Positions 5,260 through 8,483 of a stretch of DNA of 8,483 nucleotides are shown here, piece by piece (position 1 is the stretch's first letter; each line of letters opens with the position of its first letter). Below the pieces are notes generated by a model that ran no database searches, was not told the origin of the DNA, and was given only the letters and a program-made list of their open reading frames with translations. This stretch comes from Fermentibacter sp964564435 (lineage in GTDB: Bacteria > Fermentibacterota > Fermentibacteria > Fermentibacterales > Fermentibacteraceae). Made by a program: the position numbers and the translations under genes. Where the stretch lies: assembly GCA_964564435.1 (NCBI GenBank), contig CAZMAT010000032.1, positions 1 through 8,483 on the forward strand, given 5' to 3'.

Positions 5260-5970
5260 TTGGAGACATATTCAAAGGCAGCATGGTATTACGACAAGCT
5301 CTACGGAGGGAAGGATTACGCCGGCGAGGTCGAGCGCCTGATCGAACTCGCCGGGCTGCAGCCTGCTGACGGTTCGCTTACCCTCCTCGACGTCGCCTGC
5401 GGGACGGGACGCCACATCGAGCACCTGCGGGGAAGATTCGCGGTCGAGGGCCTGGACATCTGCCCGGAGCTCCTGGACAGTGCACGGATGAGGAATCCGG
5501 GCGTCATCTTCCATGAGGACGACATGACGAAATTCGATCTCGGCAGGCGTTTCGACGCCGTGGTCTGCCTGTTCAGCGCAATCGGCTACGCCGGCTCCAT
5601 CGGGGGCCTGAGGTCGGCGGTCGGCAGGATGGCTGCCCATCTCGCCCCCGGCGGGGTAATTGCGATCGAGCCTTGGTTTTCACCGGCCGACTGGCGGCCC
5701 GGCACGGCCCATGGCCTCTACATCGACGAGCCGGACCTGAAGATCGCCAGAGTCAATACGAGCATGGTCCGCGGAAGGATGTCCGTGCTCGACATGCACT
5801 ACCTCATAGGGACCCCGGAGGGGACGGAGCACCTGATGGAGCATCACGAACTGGCTCTCTTCGAGAGGGAGGAGATGGAGGAGGCGTTCCATCTCGCGGG
5901 ACTCGGCGTGCAGTTCGATCCCCAGGGCCTCACGGGAAGGGGCCTGTATCTCGGAAGGGCAACCGTCTGA
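5260..5970 (+). CDS. SAM methyltransferase, TylM1/DesVI-like
   Basis: A 236-residue class I SAM-dependent methyltransferase. Seen: motif I LLDVACGTG (42-50), the acidic ribose-binding residue in VEGLDIC (Asp66), HEDDM (85-89) for the adenine, FDAVVCLFSAIGY (98-110), HLAPGGVIAIEPWFSP (127-142), then ARVNTSM, EHHELALFER (194-203) and TGRGLYLG at the end. The N-terminal AWYYDKLYGGKDY and the EPWF, HHELALFER and GRGL blocks recall TylM1/DesVI, N,N-dimethyltransferases for dTDP-3-amino-deoxysugars. The similarity comes from remembered family sequences, so the substrate is only suggested; no nucleotide-sugar gene is nearby. Start: TTG 5260, six bases after a strong GGAGGAG (5247-5253); the first in-frame ATG is too late for the conserved N-terminus. 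Length is normal for the family, with no signal peptide, so it is cytoplasmic. It stands about 170 bases after the previous gene and may have its own promoter. Confidence 0.85.
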   Translation: METYSKAAWYYDKLYGGKDYAGEVERLIELAGLQPADGSLTLLDVACGTGRHIEHLRGRFAVEGLDICPELLDSARMRNPGVIFHEDDMTKFDLGRRFDAVVCLFSAIGYAGSIGGLRSAVGRMAAHLAPGGVIAIEPWFSPADWRPGTAHGLYIDEPDLKIARVNTSMVRGRMSVLDMHYLIGTPEGTEHLMEHHELALFEREEMEEAFHLAGLGVQFDPQGLTGRGLYLGRATV

Positions 5971-5971
5971 G

Positions 5972-6049
5972 GAGTAAGGAACGAAAATCGAAGACGATCT
6001 TGTCCGAACTGCCGGGTCAGGACCGAAAGCTGAGAGCAGTCTTGTCCGA
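5972..6049 (+). repeat. Diverged 42-bp tandem repeat
   Basis: Positions 5982-6007 and 6024-6049 match at 18 of 26 positions with a 42-base offset, ending in the identical TCTTGTCCGA (5998-6007 and 6040-6049). All eight differences are transitions. Similarity extends weakly upstream (5972-5981 with 6014-6023, 7 of 10). It lies between the methyltransferase stop and the ribosome-binding site of the next gene. Function unknown. Confidence 0.5.
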
Positions 6050-6064
6050 GAAGGGAGTTTGTGG

Positions 6065-6598
6065 ATGAGGGTGACGGGATTTCTGGCGCTCGGCATGCTG
6101 CTCGCGGCGCGACCTGCGGTTGCCGACGACGAGGCATCAAACCGCCCAGTCGTGAGATCCTCGGAGTACGGCATCTGCTTCGCCAGGAGCATCCCCGATG
6201 AGGACTGGGGCACCTGCGGCGAGACTCTGGTCTACTTCGTCGACATCGACGGGGATGTGCTCATCTCGAGATACGGCTGGTTCTCGTCGGAGATCTACCT
6301 CGGCGGCTCGGGCGATCGCACGATCGTGAGGTTCGGCCCCTGGCAGAGGGGATCGGCCCCTGACTCGTCGCATTTCGCCCTGGGCATCTACCGCGATGGA
6401 GAGACGATCCGGGAATACTCCACGCTCGAGCTGGCCGAGGCCGGCAGCGGGTTTTTCAGAAGTGTCTCCCACTACGAGGTGTTCGGCGCACGGCACGGGT
6501 TCAGATGGCTGGACAGCGGGACGTGCGTCTTCGAGGTGGAAGGGGTGGACGGAGGGGTGATGTCCTTCGACCTCGCAACCGGAGACATCCTGGACTGA
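6065..6598 (+). CDS. Small secreted protein of unknown function
   Basis: A 177-residue protein that I do not recognise. The start MRVTGFLALGMLLAARPAVADDEA is a textbook signal peptide with likely cleavage after AVA. The mature part is beta-rich and aromatic: YGICFARSIPDEDWGTCGETLVYFVDIDGDVLISRYGWFSSEIYL, a region FGPWQRG, and a closing FRWLDSGTCVFEVEGVDGGVMSFDLATGDILD that looks like repeated edge strands. There are three mature cysteines (in GICF, GTCGE and GTCVF), so one disulphide is possible. Start: ATG 6065 lies 7 bases after AGGGAG; the in-frame TTG at 6059 would sit almost on that site. It is probably periplasmic. It is separated from the methyltransferase by 94 bases holding a tandem repeat, and is convergent with the peptidase gene. 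Confidence 0.75.
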   Translation: MRVTGFLALGMLLAARPAVADDEASNRPVVRSSEYGICFARSIPDEDWGTCGETLVYFVDIDGDVLISRYGWFSSEIYLGGSGDRTIVRFGPWQRGSAPDSSHFALGIYRDGETIREYSTLELAEAGSGFFRSVSHYEVFGARHGFRWLDSGTCVFEVEGVDGGVMSFDLATGDILD

Positions 6599-6609
6599 AC
6601 GAAGAGCGA

Positions 6610-6625
6610 GCCCGCACTCGCGGGC
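6610..6625 (+). terminator. GC-rich hairpin after the small secreted protein
   Basis: GCCCGC-ACTC-GCGGGC, a perfect 6-bp stem with a 4-base loop starting 12 bases after the stop at 6598. No T-run follows, so efficient intrinsic termination is uncertain; it may act with the second hairpin as a bidirectional block between convergent genes. Confidence 0.5.
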
Positions 6626-6644
6626 CCGCCCGGACAAAGCTCGA

Positions 6645-6660
6645 ACCGCCTCCCGGCGGT
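6645..6660 (-). terminator. GC-rich hairpin after the C25 peptidase gene
   Basis: ACCGCC-TCCC-GGCGGT, a perfect 6-bp stem with a 4-base loop, beginning 9 bases beyond the peptidase stop on the minus strand. The sequence following it on that strand (TCGAGCTTTG) has only a short T stretch. It is likely the 3' end signal of the minus-strand transcript. Confidence 0.5.
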
Positions 6661-6669
6661 GCCTTCCGG

Positions 6670-8483
6670 CTACCTGAGCAGCACTGCCTGCGCGGTCGCC
6701 GAGCCGCCTCCGGATGACAACCTCAGCCAGTAGATCCCGGAGGGCAGCAGCGTACCGTCATCCCTCGTGAAGTCCCAGGTCATCTCATGCGAACCCGTGT
6801 CCAGGTCGCCCGAGAACACCGTCGAGACCACCCTTCCCGCGAGGTCGAAGGCCTCGATCGTCGCAGGACCCGCCGAGGGGGTCGAGAACGCGAGGGCGGC
6901 CGTACCGGTGGACGGGCAGGGGCTTACGGAGCCGAAAGCCAGGACGCCGACCGCGCCTTCTCCGCCTCCGACGCCGAGAGCCGTGACCGTGATGATCCCC
7001 TGGTATGGGATGCAGTTGTGGGCGGTGGCTGTGACCACGATTTCACCGACCGACTCGGGGCCGGCATAGAGGGAGGCCTGGCCGGAGGCATCGGTCGTCG
7101 CGACCTCGTAGATGTCGCCGTTCTTCCATTCACCCTTCTGGATGCAGACCCTGGCGTTCTCGACCGGCCCGTTCTGGTCGGATACCGTCACGACGACCTG
7201 CGTGTTGCCTTCGATCGAGGCGGGGTGGTCGACCGTGAGCGGCCTCGCGGCCTCCGTCCACATCATCACCTCGGGATCACCGAAGAGGTTGTATTCCTTC
7301 AGGCAATGCTCGAGGATCTGTACGTCGAAGCTGTCAGCCCATACGGTGGGAGGGGTGAAGTGGTCCATGGCGACCAGGTGGGCCTGTCCGAGGGGGACGA
7401 CATCGTTCACGAAGTGCTCGTAGTAGAACCTCTCACAGAGGCGCTCGCTCGGGCCGTAGCCCGGTTCGCCGTAATGTCCGTAACCGTACCTGGAGTTGAA
7501 GGCGCCGAAGCCGCCTCCGTTCGGGCTCGCCAGCCAGGCGTCGCCGCAGCACTCGTAGCCGTCGAGTTCGCCGATGTCGCAGGCGATCGAGTTCCATATC
7601 GCAGGCAGGTGGCCTGACGAGATGTTCGTCTGGGCCATGATGTCATCAACGGTGTATTCGCTGCCGTAGGACGTGTACATGAGGGTCGGACCGCCGTGGC
7701 TGGCGTGATAGACGTGATGCGGGCCGGCATTGATCATCTCGATGGTTATCGCCTCGCTGTTGCCGGTCTCCTCGTAGCAGCGCTCCTCCTCCCACTCGAT
7801 ACCGGGGAGGTAGCCGGAGATGATCTCGGCGCTGGCGGCACCCGAGTAGCCCTCCCAGAGGATGCCCGTGGAGTAGCCGACGCGCATCTCCCTGGGTGCG
7901 GTCTCGAAGTAGTCGAGAGCCGACGGCACCGCTTCGTAGGCCATCACCTTGTTTACGAAGATCTCGGCCTCGGCGGTGGTGGACACGCTGGCCCTGCCGA
8001 CCCAGAGATCGGGATGGAAGTCGACCTCGTCGGTCGACTCACCCCAGATGTGGTTGCCGTTCATGTCCCACAGGTCGATCCCGGTGTCGTTGATGTCCGC
8101 GAAGTAGAGGTCGGAGGGCGCTTCGTCGCCGCCGGTGCCGGTCAGGGTGACATCGCGTGCCGGCAGGATGTCGTCATCGCCGAAGAGCAGGACCCAGTCG
8201 GTGCCGGCGTCACGGCAGTCCCTCAGGAAGGCCCTGATCTTCTGCTGGAGATCGTATCCATCGTACTGTGCTTCGATCCAGATGGTCGTGTAAACCTCGG
8301 TCGGCACCCCCTTCGCAGTCTTCCAGGCGGCGAGCTCGGCAATTTGACCATCGAAGCCCGGGGGAGCGATGATGACGTACTGACCGTACTCTAGATCCCT
8401 CTCGGACACGATGGCCGAGCCGGAACCCCGCACATCATCGGGATTCACGACGATGCGGCGGGCCAGATCCACCGCCGCCGCCT
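6670..8483 (-). CDS. C25 gingipain-like cysteine peptidase (partial)
   Basis: Secreted cysteine peptidase; at least 604 residues are visible and the frame stays open to the window edge, so the signal peptide and part of the propeptide are missing. Counting from GTG 8472, residues about 30-410 are the C25 catalytic region: QYVIIAPPGF and LAAWKTAKGVPTEVYTT open it, DWVLLFGDDDILPAR and DLYFADIN follow, and the dyad is His259 in HASHGGP and Cys298 in SIACDIGELD. NLFGDPEVMMW (395-405) is the usual closing motif. About 413-497 is an Ig-like or invasin-type beta domain (VVVTVSDQNGPVENARVCI). About 513-600 is a FlgD-like/type IX secretion C-terminal domain ending PSGIYWLRLSSGGG...AVLLR, as in Porphyromonas gingipains. 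Many cysteines occur, including a Cys-Cys pair near 308-309. It is probably cell-surface or extracellular. GTG 8472 is not a believable start: codons for Ala-Ala-Ala precede it without a stop. Confidence 0.9.
   Translation of the reverse strand, partial: AAAVDLARRIVVNPDDVRGSGSAIVSERDLEYGQYVIIAPPGFDGQIAELAAWKTAKGVPTEVYTTIWIEAQYDGYDLQQKIRAFLRDCRDAGTDWVLLFGDDDILPARDVTLTGTGGDEAPSDLYFADINDTGIDLWDMNGNHIWGESTDEVDFHPDLWVGRASVSTTAEAEIFVNKVMAYEAVPSALDYFETAPREMRVGYSTGILWEGYSGAASAEIISGYLPGIEWEEERCYEETGNSEAITIEMINAGPHHVYHASHGGPTLMYTSYGSEYTVDDIMAQTNISSGHLPAIWNSIACDIGELDGYECCGDAWLASPNGGGFGAFNSRYGYGHYGEPGYGPSERLCERFYYEHFVNDVVPLGQAHLVAMDHFTPPTVWADSFDVQILEHCLKEYNLFGDPEVMMWTEAARPLTVDHPASIEGNTQVVVTVSDQNGPVENARVCIQKGEWKNGDIYEVATTDASGQASLYAGPESVGEIVVTATAHNCIPYQGIITVTALGVGGGEGAVGVLAFGSVSPCPSTGTAALAFSTPSAGPATIEAFDLAGRVVSTVFSGDLDTGSHEMTWDFTRDDGTLLPSGIYWLRLSSGGGSATAQAVLLR

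Noticed and set aside
6787..8394. Long plus-strand frames opposite the peptidase gene (276 and 232 residues)
   Set aside because: They are antisense to a gene with clear C25 catalytic motifs; long antisense frames are expected in GC-rich coding DNA, and their sequence is Arg/Gly/Val-rich with no domain.

Overview
The window (high GC, strongly GC-biased third codon positions) looks like chromosomal DNA of a diderm bacterium from the FCB superphylum or a related candidate phylum (Fermentibacteria, Eisenbacteria or Krumholzibacteria type). The basis is a gingipain-like C25 peptidase ending in a FlgD-like/type IX secretion sorting domain, two other secreted proteins, and a probable outer-membrane beta-barrel. 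The taxonomy is inference: no rRNA or marker gene is present.

Layout. 1-330: a small XRE-type regulator on the minus strand, whose promoter is covered by two abutting 6-4-6 palindromes. 336-743: a weakly supported small plus-strand ORF. 753-1225: a frameshifted minus-strand gene with a signal peptide and a beta-barrel-like C-terminus. 1226-1767: no gene; it holds one good and some decayed copies of a dispersed repeat. 1768-2448: an EcsC-family protein on the minus strand. 2449-2814: the divergent intergenic region, most of it a 235-bp element bounded by inverted copies of the same repeat and followed by three copies of a 10-bp repeat. 2815-5093: two overlapping plus-strand genes, a secreted NADase-type glycan-binding (discoidin-like) protein and an exported NlpC/P60-like protein, probably one translationally coupled unit. 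Its 3' end lies inside another, diverged copy of the repeat element. 5260-5970: a SAM methyltransferase resembling TylM1/DesVI amino-sugar N-methyltransferases. 6065-6598: a small secreted protein of unknown function. 6599-6669: two GC-rich hairpins between convergent genes. 6670-8483: the C25 cysteine peptidase, whose 5' end is outside the window.

The genes do not form one recognisable pathway; the common theme is exported or cell-surface proteins. The most unusual content is non-coding: a repeat family (outer end TGGTGTCAG or TGGGGTCAG, inner end GCGTTAAC) seen as inverted pairs, as decayed copies, and as a diverged copy running into the end of a gene. The regulator's tandem operator-like palindromes come second. 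I see no tRNA, rRNA, CRISPR array or transposase gene.
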